A DNA stretch of 54,578 nucleotides from Bacillota bacterium (GCA_018816905.1 JAHIVB010000015.1:1-54578); one strand, 5' to 3'; shown: positions 44,459-54,170, numbered from the stretch's first letter. Program-made: numbers and translations. Notes: generated from the letters alone by a model not told the origin.

Positions 44459-44468
44459 GTTTGAAATA

Positions 44469-46547
44469 TTAAATCTCAATAACTTTAACTTCACCCGCTC
44501 CGAGATGGAAATGAATGGTTCCGTCCGAAGAAAATTCGTTATAATCACGACTTAACTCATAGGTCGCATAAAGAAGTTTTCCGAAATGATTTTGATTGGA
44601 AGAAGCTTCTCTTAGTGCCGAAAGTGAGGCGTGGCATTCAATATCATTATAAGGATTGGAATTACCAACGACCAATAAACAAGACTTGGTTTGTTTGTTC
44701 CAATAGGAGACACCGATTGCAGGCGTATCAAATTCGTTGAAATAAATTGGCAGGTAGGAATCTAAATTCGTGATTTCGTTAAGCCATCGACTCCTAATAT
44801 GTTTGATGCCATCTAAATGATCCGCAATTTCCCAACGGAACGGGTTTGTGTAATGAAAAGCATATTTATCAAATAAAGCTAGTTTTCCATAAAACATATC
44901 ATCTTTTGGTAGATTGAATTTGTCTTTGTCTGTACAATCGACTCCTGTATTCATCGGTTGCACCTCATACACTTCTTGTCCTGAATTGATGAAAGGAACT
45001 AAATTGGGAAGCAGCATGTTGAAGACGGTTGCCATTCTGGCTAATGTCTTTCCACCATCTCTACCTGCAATTCTTGCGGTATCGTGGGTTTCTGCACAAG
45101 CGAACATTGGAAGAGCAATATCTGGAGCGCCATATACAAATTTATGCATATTCTTTTCCCAAATTCGAGGTTCCATCCAGAATCCATTTCCGATGATGAT
45201 GTTGTATTTGTTCAATTTGGCTTTTTCAGCATTCTCGGTATTCAATTCTTCGGCGATGAATGCAAAATCAGGATCTGCAACTCTCGCTGAATCGATAATC
45301 ATGTGCAAGAGTTCTTTTGGAAGTGCATGCCCCATATCGATTCTTGCCCCGTCTATTCCATAATTCTTTTGATAAAAAGGAATGATTCCACTTAACGTAT
45401 TCCATAATTCTTGATTAGGTTGGGTTCCTGGAAATAAATTCGATTTGATTGTATCAAAGAGAATATAAGGAGGTTGTTTTTTATTCTTTAGGTATTTGGA
45501 AGTCTCCTTGGGATGATCTAAAAACATTCTAAAGAATGTAACATCGGTCCATGGCGGTTGTACATCGTTGATGTGGTCTGAAAAAGCAGGAGCTACTCTC
45601 AAACCAAAGTTCTTTTCAATTGCCAAAGCATAGTCATTTTCGGAATCATTCTTGATTTTTTCCCACAGTTCCTTATTTTGAGCCTTCGGGTTATCTTGAA
45701 ACATGCTGATGTGTCTTTGAACATCAGGAGAAGTATAAACCTCTTTCATGTATTTTGAATCCGGTGGAATCGTGTTAGGCAATCCATCCACATAAGGCAC
45801 TTTATAATGATCATACTCGTTGGCTTTAATCCAGTAAAACCAATCGGGGTGTTCTTTCATTAAATCGTTATCAACGGAATTGGTTCGTGGAATAATGTCG
45901 ATGACGACTCTCATAGAAAGAATATGACAAGCTTCAACGAAAGCTTGAAACTCTTCCTCAACCGTCATTAGATTTCCTGATAAACTGTCTTTCAAATTAG
46001 GATCTATATCATAAAAAGAAGCCACGCCATAAGGAGAACCAAGTTCGCCTTTCTTATCTTTAAGAGAAAATCTCGATATTGGTAACATATAAACGGTATC
46101 GACACCCATCTTCTTCATGAACGGAAGAAGCGCAAGCATTTTGACAAATGAACCGGTTTCTTTGAGTCCGTTGAAGTTTGATAAGTCAAGGGAGTATGAA
46201 CGGTCATGGTCCCATGCGGCTGAAGAACGAATCATCGTTGAATAAAGTACGCTCTTTCGAACCCAGTCTCCTCCGATTTCGTTCTTTTCTATCACTCGGT
46301 TGGTGATTTTACTTAAAGATTGGTTATAGTCTTTGCCTTTGATTCGAGCGATAGAGATAACGTTTTTAATCACACTCGAGTAAAAACGGTAAGGATTGAC
46401 CAATAGTTCGTTCGAAGGAATCCTTTTCATTTCTGGTCCATTGTAATCCCATGCGTTCCAAATGTCTGGGACAGTATAATTGATGTTTCCGTTAGGAATT
46501 TGCTTTTCAAGGATTTTTTGAAGTTTAGTTAACTTGGATTCGTGCAT
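44469..46547 (-). CDS. GH13 alpha-amylase-superfamily enzyme
   Basis: 692 aa, no signal peptide, so cytosolic. GH13 regions can be placed: region I VVIDIIPRTNS, region II GARIDMGHA (nucleophile Asp), region III FIAEELN (acid/base Glu), region IV ETHDTAR (Asp). In region I the usual Asn-His is replaced by Arg-Thr. The segment EHPDWFYWI and the large insert around residues 250-400 set it apart from branching enzyme and common alpha-amylases. I cannot assign a subfamily. It probably acts on glycogen or maltodextrins, given the glg genes and a cre-like operator upstream. It has GAGGTGAAA before the ATG. Confidence 0.8.
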   Translation of the reverse strand: MHESKLTKLQKILEKQIPNGNINYTVPDIWNAWDYNGPEMKRIPSNELLVNPYRFYSSVIKNVISIARIKGKDYNQSLSKITNRVIEKNEIGGDWVRKSVLYSTMIRSSAAWDHDRSYSLDLSNFNGLKETGSFVKMLALLPFMKKMGVDTVYMLPISRFSLKDKKGELGSPYGVASFYDIDPNLKDSLSGNLMTVEEEFQAFVEACHILSMRVVIDIIPRTNSVDNDLMKEHPDWFYWIKANEYDHYKVPYVDGLPNTIPPDSKYMKEVYTSPDVQRHISMFQDNPKAQNKELWEKIKNDSENDYALAIEKNFGLRVAPAFSDHINDVQPPWTDVTFFRMFLDHPKETSKYLKNKKQPPYILFDTIKSNLFPGTQPNQELWNTLSGIIPFYQKNYGIDGARIDMGHALPKELLHMIIDSARVADPDFAFIAEELNTENAEKAKLNKYNIIIGNGFWMEPRIWEKNMHKFVYGAPDIALPMFACAETHDTARIAGRDGGKTLARMATVFNMLLPNLVPFINSGQEVYEVQPMNTGVDCTDKDKFNLPKDDMFYGKLALFDKYAFHYTNPFRWEIADHLDGIKHIRSRWLNEITNLDSYLPIYFNEFDTPAIGVSYWNKQTKSCLLVVGNSNPYNDIECHASLSALREASSNQNHFGKLLYATYELSRDYNEFSSDGTIHFHLGAGEVKVIEI

Positions 46548-46564
46548 AATTTCACCTCTATTCT

Positions 46565-46573
46565 ATTATATCA
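46565..46573 (-). promoter_or_regulatory. Extended -10 promoter of the GH13 gene
   Basis: On the minus strand TGA is followed by TATAAT (46570-46565), just upstream of the ribosome binding site. No -35 is evident. Confidence 0.6.
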
Positions 46574-46608
46574 AAAAGAAATCAAAAATAGTGTTACTAT
46601 TTACAATG

Positions 46609-46622
46609 TGTAAGTGTTTACA
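46609..46622. promoter_or_regulatory. cre-like (CcpA/LacI-family) operator
   Basis: TGTAAGTGTTTACA matches the catabolite-responsive consensus TGWAARCGYTWNCA at 13 of 14 positions and is an inverted repeat (TGTAA-N4-TTACA). A weaker related site TGTTACTATTTACA lies at 46592-46605. Both lie between the divergent GH13 and gpmI promoters. Confidence 0.55.
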
Positions 46623-46660
46623 AAGGGTTGAATTTACTTTCAAAAAACAAGCAAATATAG

Positions 46661-46666
46661 TATAAT
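46661..46666 (+). promoter_or_regulatory. -10 element of the gpmI operon
   Basis: TATAAT with a weak -35 (TTTCAA, 46638-46643) at 17 bp. The cre-like site lies just upstream of this -35. Confidence 0.6.
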
Positions 46667-46688
46667 TATGGGTTGTAGAGGTGAAATA

Positions 46689-48215
46689 ATGAAAAAACCC
46701 GTTGTACTCATTGTTATGGATGGAATCGCTTATGCAGAATCCTCCTCCGGCAATGCATTTGCTTTGGCAAAGAAACCTCATTTGGACTTGTTGTTACAAG
46801 AATTTCCGAACACTGTTCTTGATGCATCAGGAGAAGCCGTTGGTTTACCTGAAGGTCAAATGGGAAACAGTGAAGTCGGACACATGAATCTTGGTGCAGG
46901 AAGAATTGTATATCAGTCGTTGACACGTGTCAACGTATCGATTAAAGATCGCTCGTTTTATTCGAATCCTGCGTATCTTCATGGATTCGAAAACACGAAG
47001 AAATATCAATCAAAACTCCATGTTTTCGGACTTTTAAGCGATGGAGGGGTTCACTCCCACATCAAACATTTCAAAGAAATATTCAGAAATGCGAAAGAGC
47101 ATGGTGTTGATCGCATATTCTTCCACGCGTTTCTAGATGGAAGAGATGTTCCGCCAAAGTCAGCCGTTACCTATGTTGAAGAACTCGAAGCTTTTTTCAG
47201 TGAAATTGATTATGGAAAAATCGCTACAGTTTCTGGAAGATATTATGCCATGGACCGCGACAAAAACTGGGATCGAATCCAGTTAGCTTACGATTCGATG
47301 ACATTTGGGAGTGCACCTCATTTTTCAAGTGCAAGCGGAGGCATCAAGAAATCCTATGAAGAAGGAATCGTTGACGAATTCGTAAAACCGTTCGTAGTCA
47401 CAGAAGAAGGATTGATTGAGACCAACGATACCATTATCTTTATGAACTTTAGACCGGATCGAGCCATTGAAATCGGAACCGCCTACTCGAATAAAGATAG
47501 TGCGCCGTTGCTGAATACCGAAGGTGGCCCTGAAAATATCTTTTTTGTATCGACAATGAAATATGCAGACTCCGTCAAAGGAGAAATTGCTTACCAGCTG
47601 AATGATTTGTCAAACACTTATGGAGATTACATTTCCGCACTTGGGCTCAACCAATTGAGAATTGCGGAAACCGAAAAATATGCTCACGTTACTTTCTTTT
47701 TCGACGGAGGCGTCGATAAAGAAATCAAAGGAGCGAAACGCGTATTGGTTCCCTCTCCGAAAGTCGCAACCTATGATATGCAACCAGAAATGAGTGCTTA
47801 TACCGTTACCGATAAAGTCTTGGAAGAACTTGAATCGAGAAACTATGATACCGTCATCTTGAATTTTGCGAACGGAGACATGGTTGGACACACCGGAGTC
47901 ATCTCGGCCGCAATTAAAGCCGTTGAAACGGTGGATGAATGTGTTGGAAGAGTCGTTGATAAAGTCCTTGAAGTAGGTGGGATTGCATTCATCACTGCGG
48001 ATCATGGAAATTGTGAAAAAATGCTTGATGAAGAAGGAAATCCTTTTACTGCACATACAACGAATCTTGTCCCTTTGATTATCACCAAACATGGTTTGAA
48101 TCTTAGAAAAGACGGAAATTTGGGCGATATCGCACCAACCATGCTTGAACTGATGGGGTTGGTCCAACCAGAAGAAATGACCGGGAAGACGTTGATTGTC
48201 AAAGATGCCGAATAA
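46689..48215 (+). CDS. gpmI: 2,3-bisphosphoglycerate-independent phosphoglycerate mutase
   Basis: 508 aa, full-length Mn-dependent iPGM. It interconverts 3- and 2-phosphoglycerate in glycolysis. Metal ligand D11 (VMDG), phosphorylated Ser61 in GNSEVGHMNLGAGR, the DGRD motif and the late ADHGNCEKM motif are intact. The ATG at 46689 follows AGAGGTGAA; the longer frame from 46668 overlaps the promoter. Enolase follows after one small gene, giving consecutive glycolytic steps. Confidence 0.97.
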   Translation: MKKPVVLIVMDGIAYAESSSGNAFALAKKPHLDLLLQEFPNTVLDASGEAVGLPEGQMGNSEVGHMNLGAGRIVYQSLTRVNVSIKDRSFYSNPAYLHGFENTKKYQSKLHVFGLLSDGGVHSHIKHFKEIFRNAKEHGVDRIFFHAFLDGRDVPPKSAVTYVEELEAFFSEIDYGKIATVSGRYYAMDRDKNWDRIQLAYDSMTFGSAPHFSSASGGIKKSYEEGIVDEFVKPFVVTEEGLIETNDTIIFMNFRPDRAIEIGTAYSNKDSAPLLNTEGGPENIFFVSTMKYADSVKGEIAYQLNDLSNTYGDYISALGLNQLRIAETEKYAHVTFFFDGGVDKEIKGAKRVLVPSPKVATYDMQPEMSAYTVTDKVLEELESRNYDTVILNFANGDMVGHTGVISAAIKAVETVDECVGRVVDKVLEVGGIAFITADHGNCEKMLDEEGNPFTAHTTNLVPLIITKHGLNLRKDGNLGDIAPTMLELMGLVQPEEMTGKTLIVKDAE

Positions 48216-48672
48216 AAAATTCTCAGATCTCAACTTCAAAGACTTGATATTTGTTTTACTCTATACTATCATTCTTTCTGTTGCGTTTGGAATCATCTTG
48301 GGATATGCTGATTTTTATCTCATCAGTTCCGTTAATTTTTCTCTTGGTGGATTTCTATACTGGATCATTGCGATCTACATCGGGACAACCATCAGAAAAT
48401 CAATCACAGAACCCCACATCGTCTATACGATTATTGCAGGAATCGGAATGGTTTTCTCGTTTGCAATATTAAATACCGTTCCCATATTTCTATTGAATGG
48501 GATTTCCCTTCAAGATTACGAGATTTTTCTCGATATAACCTACTATTTCCATATATTGATTTTAACCCTGAATCCATTTAACGGAATCGGAATGGGCTTC
48601 TTAAGTTACATAATAACCATACTGATATTCGGAGTTGGAACGTACTTAGGAATTCAAAAAACTTTACATTAG
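48205..48672 (+). CDS. Small four-helix membrane protein of unknown function
   Basis: 155 aa with about four transmembrane helices (near 15-33, 45-63, 73-95, 130-150). No conserved motif is recognised. The ATG overlaps the gpmI stop by 11 bases and no good ribosome binding site is seen, so translation probably depends on gpmI. It sits between gpmI and eno in what looks like one transcript. Confidence 0.6.
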   Translation: MPNKKFSDLNFKDLIFVLLYTIILSVAFGIILGYADFYLISSVNFSLGGFLYWIIAIYIGTTIRKSITEPHIVYTIIAGIGMVFSFAILNTVPIFLLNGISLQDYEIFLDITYYFHILILTLNPFNGIGMGFLSYIITILIFGVGTYLGIQKTLH

Positions 48673-48707
48673 AATATAAGAAATTAAATATAGATAAAGG
48701 AGATTAA

Positions 48708-50006
<1,299 letters not shown>

Positions 50007-50018
50007 TAAGGTTCACAG

Positions 50019-50056
50019 AAAAAACATGCTTTTGGCTCTTCCAAAAGCATGTTTTT
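50019..50056 (+). terminator. Intrinsic terminator of eno
   Basis: Very long stem AAAAACATGCTTTTGG/CCAAAAGCATGTTTTT with CTCTT loop. Its T-run directly precedes the secG -10. Confidence 0.93.
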
Positions 50057-50057
50057 A

Positions 50058-50066
50058 TGTTATAAT
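50058..50066 (+). promoter_or_regulatory. Extended -10 promoter of secG
   Basis: TGT followed by TATAAT, abutting the eno terminator, whose 3' arm occupies the -35 region. A small AACGA/TCGTT hairpin follows in the leader. Confidence 0.65.
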
Positions 50067-50129
50067 AGATAGGAACGAAAAAATCGTTACATATGATTTG
50101 TAGATGCATGGATGATGGGAGGTTTCATT

Positions 50130-50351
50130 ATGGGCTGGTTAGACTGGTTATTACTCGTTGTGAGTGTATTATTAATCGCATTGGTTATGATTCAAGAATC
50201 GAAAGATGATGTCAAAAATACTTTTTCTGGTGAAAAATCAGATTTGTTTAAAAACCAAAAACAACGCGGACCCGAATTGTTGCTCGCAAGAATGACAATG
50301 GGCGTAAGTCTTGCTTTTGCTGTTGTGACAGTACTCGCGCTGATTCTTTAG
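50130..50351 (+). CDS. secG: Preprotein translocase subunit SecG
   Basis: 73 aa with two transmembrane helices (about 5-21 and 53-72) and the connecting motif VMIQESKDD, then the short polar loop. This is the normal size of SecG. The ATG at 50130 follows GGGAGG; an earlier in-frame ATG at 50112 overlaps this ribosome binding site. The secG-rnr-smpB-ssrA order is widely conserved in Bacillota. Confidence 0.9.
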   Translation: MGWLDWLLLVVSVLLIALVMIQESKDDVKNTFSGEKSDLFKNQKQRGPELLLARMTMGVSLAFAVVTVLALIL

Positions 50352-50376
50352 AACACATAACTGTGTTCTTTTTTTT
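50349..50376 (+). terminator. Intrinsic terminator after secG
   Basis: Stem AGAACACA/TGTGTTCT with TAAC loop and T8. The secG stop codon lies at the foot of the stem. Some read-through into rnr is likely, as no separate promoter is obvious. Confidence 0.88.
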
Positions 50377-50404
50377 CGCCTATTATTAGATTAAGGAGGA
50401 TCGT

Positions 50405-52492
50405 ATGAGAGAAGAAATATTAAAAACAATGAATCAAAATAATTATCGCTCTAGCGATTCTTTTGAGCTATCAAAAAAAATGAAACTCTCTTCCAAAGAA
50501 GATTTTCAACGTTTTTCCAAGGCGCTTGACGATCTAATGAAAGACGGAACCCTATCAAAAAATAAAAATGGTAAATATAATTTGTCCGAACGATTTGGTT
50601 TTTTAAAAGGCACATTGGATTTAAAACAAGCGGGTTATGGGTTTGTCAAACTTGATGAAGCTGGTCGTCCCGATGTATTCATCCCAAGAAATTTGACTTC
50701 AGATGCGATGCGTGGAGATTATTGTCTTGTGAAAATTACCAAAGAGAATGGCAAAGATCGATATGAAGGTGAAATCATTCGCGTCTTGAAACGAAGCCTA
50801 GACATCATTATTGGTGAATATTACCAAGGGGCCGTATTTCCAAAAAACAATCCTTCGGATATTATCTTCAAGGTTCGAAAAGATAAGAATACAAAATATG
50901 CGGATCATTCGCTTGTCAAAGCAAAGGTTGTCAAATACTCCAAATTTCAAATACTAGAAGTAGTGATTGAAGAAGTATTAGGTGACATGTCTGAACCTGG
51001 AATCGATATTCTAGAAGTCATCGCAAGGAATGACATCGTCGTAGAGTTTCCAAAAGAAGTACTTGAGGAAGTAAAACTCATTCAACCCACGATAGACAAA
51101 GAACCAATGACTGACCGTATCGACTTAAGAAAGAAACTAATCATCACCATTGATGGAGACGACACAAAAGACATCGACGATGCCATTTCAATTGAGAAGT
51201 TGAATTCAAAAGAATTTCTTTTAGGTGTACACATTGCTGACGTATCTTATTACGTCAAAAAAGGAAGCCCATTAGATCAAGAAGCATTTTCAAGAGGAAC
51301 CAGCGTTTATCTTGCTGATAGAGTCGTTCCAATGTTGCCAAAAGAACTTTCAAACGGAATTTGCTCTTTGAATCCACAAGTGGACCGCTTTGCTATTTCG
51401 TGTGAAATGAAGATTAACTATCGTGGTGAAGTCATTGCCTACTACATTTATCCATCCATCATCCAAAGTCGTCATCAAATGACATATAAAAACGTCAATG
51501 CCATGATTGATGGAAACACTGAAGTTATATCAAAATACACAGACTTAGTTGAATCTGTTTCGACCATGAAAGAACTTGCTAAGATTCTTCATGATACCCG
51601 GACTCAAGAAGGTTCAATAAACTTTGAAACGATTGAACCGAAAATCGTTTTTGGTGAACATGGTGAAGTAAAAAACATCGTCATTCGTGATAGAGGAATT
51701 TCAGAAAATATCATAGAGGAATTTATGCTTGTCGCAAACCAAGTCATCGCAAGTCACATGGTTCACCTTGAATTGCCATTTATCTACAGAATCCATGAAA
51801 ATCCAGATCCTGCGAAACTTGAAAGTCTATTCGTTCTAGCGAAAGAGTTAGCTTATATTGCCAACATACCAGATCAAATAACGCATCAAGATTTACAGAA
51901 ACTGCTACAAAAAATAGAAGATACAAAATATGAAAAAGTGATAAATATGCTAATGCTTAGATCGATGGCAAAAGCAAAGTATAGCGAAGACAATGTAGGA
52001 CATTATGGCCTTGCGTTTGAGAACTATACACATTTTACTTCTCCAATCAGAAGATATCCAGACTTAATCGTTCATCGTTACTTAAGAGATTATTTGTTTC
52101 TTAAAATACTGGATCAAAGATCCATTCACGAAAAGGAAGAAGAACTTCCTGAAATTGCAGCTCAATCTTCAAAACAAGAAAGAACCGCAACCATCGCTGA
52201 ACGAGAAGTAATGGATATGAAAAAAGCAGAATACATGGAACCTTTCATCGGAGATACTTTCGAAGGAGTCGTTTCGACTCTTACGAGATTTGGAATGTTC
52301 GTTGAACTTCCAAACACGGTTGAAGGATTGGTTCACATTTCCACTTTTTCAGAAGCTATTGAATTCATCGAAGAAAAAATGATGTATCTTGGAATTTCAT
52401 CTAGAATCGAGTATACTATAGGTAAGGTAGTAAAAGTGAAATGTGTTAATGTTTCTAAGTTGCTTGGAAGAGTGGATTTTGAGTTAGTCTAG
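50405..52492 (+). CDS. rnr: Ribonuclease R
   Basis: 695 aa. An N-terminal winged-helix (1-60) and cold-shock OB domains lead to the RNB catalytic domain, with DGDDTKDIDDAISIE metal-binding aspartates around residues 255-265. A C-terminal S1 domain (FEGVVSTLTRFGMFVELPNTVEGLVHIS) follows. It is a 3'-5' processive exonuclease that degrades structured RNA, including non-stop mRNAs released by trans-translation. The ribosome binding site AAGGAGGATC is near perfect. smpB follows after 13 bases. Confidence 0.96.
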   Translation: MREEILKTMNQNNYRSSDSFELSKKMKLSSKEDFQRFSKALDDLMKDGTLSKNKNGKYNLSERFGFLKGTLDLKQAGYGFVKLDEAGRPDVFIPRNLTSDAMRGDYCLVKITKENGKDRYEGEIIRVLKRSLDIIIGEYYQGAVFPKNNPSDIIFKVRKDKNTKYADHSLVKAKVVKYSKFQILEVVIEEVLGDMSEPGIDILEVIARNDIVVEFPKEVLEEVKLIQPTIDKEPMTDRIDLRKKLIITIDGDDTKDIDDAISIEKLNSKEFLLGVHIADVSYYVKKGSPLDQEAFSRGTSVYLADRVVPMLPKELSNGICSLNPQVDRFAISCEMKINYRGEVIAYYIYPSIIQSRHQMTYKNVNAMIDGNTEVISKYTDLVESVSTMKELAKILHDTRTQEGSINFETIEPKIVFGEHGEVKNIVIRDRGISENIIEEFMLVANQVIASHMVHLELPFIYRIHENPDPAKLESLFVLAKELAYIANIPDQITHQDLQKLLQKIEDTKYEKVINMLMLRSMAKAKYSEDNVGHYGLAFENYTHFTSPIRRYPDLIVHRYLRDYLFLKILDQRSIHEKEEELPEIAAQSSKQERTATIAEREVMDMKKAEYMEPFIGDTFEGVVSTLTRFGMFVELPNTVEGLVHISTFSEAIEFIEEKMMYLGISSRIEYTIGKVVKVKCVNVSKLLGRVDFELV

Positions 52493-52505
52493 GAAAGGAG
52501 TCCTT

Positions 52506-52955
52506 ATGAAGATACTCGCAAACAATAAAAAAGTGTCACATGAATACTTCATATTGGACACCTATGAATGCGGAATTGTGCTGATGGGCACAGAAATCAA
52601 ATCAATTCGTCTTGGAAAACTTGCGATTAGCGACGCTTATGCGAGAGTCAAAGACTTTGAGTTGTTCTTAGTAAACATGCACATCTCCAAATATGATTAT
52701 GGTAGTATTTTTAATCATGAAGAAACAAGAGAAAGAAAACTTTTGATGGAAAAAAGGGACATCATTCGATTAAGCCAAAAGATTAAGACTGATGGGCTAA
52801 CCCTGATTCCAACTAAAGTCTATCTCAAGGATAGTCTTTGTAAAGTCGAACTCGCATTGTGTAAGGGAAAAAAGCAGTATGACAAGCGAGAATCGAACAA
52901 AGAAGAAGACGCAAAAAGACGCCTGGAAAAGGTCACAAAAGACTATTCCGGGTAA
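52506..52955 (+). CDS. smpB: SsrA-binding protein SmpB
   Basis: 149 aa. It binds the tRNA-like end of tmRNA and guides it into the empty ribosomal A site. The conserved core NKKVSHEYFILDTYECGIVL, MGTEIKSIRLGK and NMHIS, plus the basic C-terminal tail (KRRLEKVTKDYSG), are all present. AAAGGAG precedes the ATG. The tmRNA gene begins five bases after its stop. Confidence 0.97.
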   Translation: MKILANNKKVSHEYFILDTYECGIVLMGTEIKSIRLGKLAISDAYARVKDFELFLVNMHISKYDYGSIFNHEETRERKLLMEKRDIIRLSQKIKTDGLTLIPTKVYLKDSLCKVELALCKGKKQYDKRESNKEEDAKRRLEKVTKDYSG

Positions 52956-52960
52956 TACAT

Positions 52961-53304
52961 GGGGCTGTTCTGGATTCGACAGGATAGTTCGAGTTTGATA
53001 AGCATGCGATCGGCAGATCTAAAAATGTACCAGTAAATATAACTGGAAACCAAAATTACGCTTTCACTGCTTAAGAAGAAGTAGTGGGTTTGAATTGACC
53101 AGCCTACGGGTCTATTTAAACTTCAGCTCAGTAGGATAGTTCCAACACTGCAGTCATAAGTGGAAAGGCGAACTCAATAGGACTAGTTGCTTCGAGTGGT
53201 TGTTTCGTAACAGCTTGGCAATGAAATTTTTATGGAACTAAGCATGTAGAAAATCAAATGATCGGCTGTTTTGGACCGGGGTTCAAATCCCCGCAGCTCC
53301 ACCA
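52961..53304 (+). ncRNA. ssrA: Transfer-messenger RNA (tmRNA)
   Basis: The 5' end GGGGCTG pairs with CAGCTCC near the 3' end (53294-53300), followed by ACCA. The T-arm GGGGTTCAAATCCCC is perfect, and the D-loop-like CTGGATTCGACAGG is conserved. The tag reading frame is best read as 53045-53074, encoding GNQNYAFTA then TAA; the resume codon GGA is an inference. The end AFTA, with Thr at the penultimate position, differs from the common ALAA/AFA endings. It is probably made from the smpB transcript and processed. Confidence 0.95.
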
Positions 53305-53314
53305 ATACGCACCA

Positions 53315-53350
53315 AAAACTGGAATGAATAATTTCCAGTTTTTTATTTTT
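53315..53350 (+). terminator. Intrinsic terminator of ssrA
   Basis: Stem AAAACTGGAA/TTCCAGTTTT with a 8-nt loop, then a T-rich tract. Confidence 0.88.
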
Positions 53351-53355
53351 TCGTG

Positions 53356-53361
53356 TATAAT
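53356..53361 (+). promoter_or_regulatory. -10 element for the HEPN-like gene
   Basis: TATAAT within CGTGTATAATTG. No -35 of quality is present; the ssrA terminator occupies that region. AAGGAG and ATG 53384 follow. Confidence 0.5.
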
Positions 53362-53383
53362 TGTTAACAAGGAGTGATATGCT

Positions 53384-53941
53384 ATGGAGAGAAAGTTGAT
53401 GAAAGAAAATCTAGATGAAATTACAGAAGAGGAAATGCAAAACTTCGAGTTGGTCAATAATATGATTTTGACAATCTCTAGATACGATGTATTTCAATCT
53501 ATGGAGAATAATAATCAATCATACGGTATGCCAGAAGTATTGTCATCAAAATTCAAGTATCTAGCTTTTATGGATTGGGTTAATTACCTAGGTAATTTAT
53601 TAAAACATGTGGAAAAGTACTATAGGAATAAGTTTGATTTACCCGAATTACTTGATAAACATTCTATTTATGAGATGCCTGGAGAAGTAGATGAGAAAAA
53701 AGAGCAAATAAATAAAGGAAAATCTTGGGATAATTTTGAATATATTACAGTTCGTGATAGAATAATCAAATTAAGAAATAGAGTAAATCATGGAAATCTT
53801 GATCACACTCAACTTTATAGAGCGCATTTTATTTTGCTATTTGAAAATAGAGACCTGAATATTTTTGAGGGTTTAGTTGGTCAATTCACATTGGTGCAAA
53901 ACAAATTGATAAAAAATGCGGTTAACTATTTGAAAGAATAA
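53384..53941 (+). CDS. HEPN-like protein (RNxxxH motif), possible RNase/defence component
   Basis: 185 aa, predicted mainly helical. The sequence LRNRVNHGN carries R131-N132-x3-H136, the RNxxxH form of the Rx4-6H motif typical of HEPN ribonuclease domains. It is placed, as usual, in a late helix after a paired-helix region (SKFKYLAFMDWVNYLGNLL). HEPN proteins are RNA-cutting toxins or parts of defence and RNA-processing systems. I recognise no closer family. It has AAGGAG before the ATG. Codon use is more AT-rich (many ATA, AAT, TTA) than the upstream housekeeping genes. Its position beside ssrA suggests acquisition by integration. The motif is short, so the assignment needs a structure search. 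Confidence 0.55.
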   Translation: MERKLMKENLDEITEEEMQNFELVNNMILTISRYDVFQSMENNNQSYGMPEVLSSKFKYLAFMDWVNYLGNLLKHVEKYYRNKFDLPELLDKHSIYEMPGEVDEKKEQINKGKSWDNFEYITVRDRIIKLRNRVNHGNLDHTQLYRAHFILLFENRDLNIFEGLVGQFTLVQNKLIKNAVNYLKE

Positions 53942-54031
53942 GGCATTGAATTTTATTCATCAGTCGGTGTTGAAAAAATCACGTCAATGAAATAATGTTT
54001 GTGAGACAAGTTGGTGCGGAATAGTGCATTA

Positions 54032-54049
54032 ATACCCTCAACTCCACCA
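54032..54049 (+). repeat. Degenerate copy of the ssrA 3' end (att-like)
   Basis: ATACCCTCAACTCCACCA matches the tmRNA 3' terminus at 53287-53304 (ATCCCCGCAGCTCCACCA) at 15 of 18 positions, in the same orientation. This is what a distal attachment site of an element integrated into ssrA would look like. Confidence 0.55.
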
Positions 54050-54082
54050 TTATGATTATAACAATTTTATAACTTTAATTAA

Positions 54083-54108
54083 AACGTCTCTATTGAGCCG
54101 TTTTTGTT
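54083..54108 (+). terminator. Terminator-like hairpin in the accessory region
   Basis: AAAACGTCTC and GAGCCGTTTT pair with one mismatch around a TATT loop, followed by T5. It could act on either strand. No gene ends nearby, so it may be a remnant. Confidence 0.5.
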
Positions 54109-54143
54109 TGCTTTAGGTAGCGGAAAAGCACTAAATAGCAATC

Positions 54144-54170
54144 TGGTGGGAGTTGGTGAGATTTAAAATT
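54144..54170 (-). repeat. Inverted degenerate copy of a tmRNA/tRNA 3' end
   Basis: On the minus strand this reads TTTTAAATCTCACCAACTCC then CACCA, resembling the tmRNA T-arm and acceptor end (TTCAAATCCCCGCAGCTCC then ACCA) with one extra C and several substitutions. No matching 5' acceptor half is found, so it is not an intact tRNA. Confidence 0.45.

Noticed and set aside
47610-48239. 209-aa open frame on the minus strand opposite gpmI
   Set aside because: It is antisense to a strongly conserved enzyme, has no ribosome binding site, and its composition (many F, H, S, C) is typical of a frame mirrored from a real gene.
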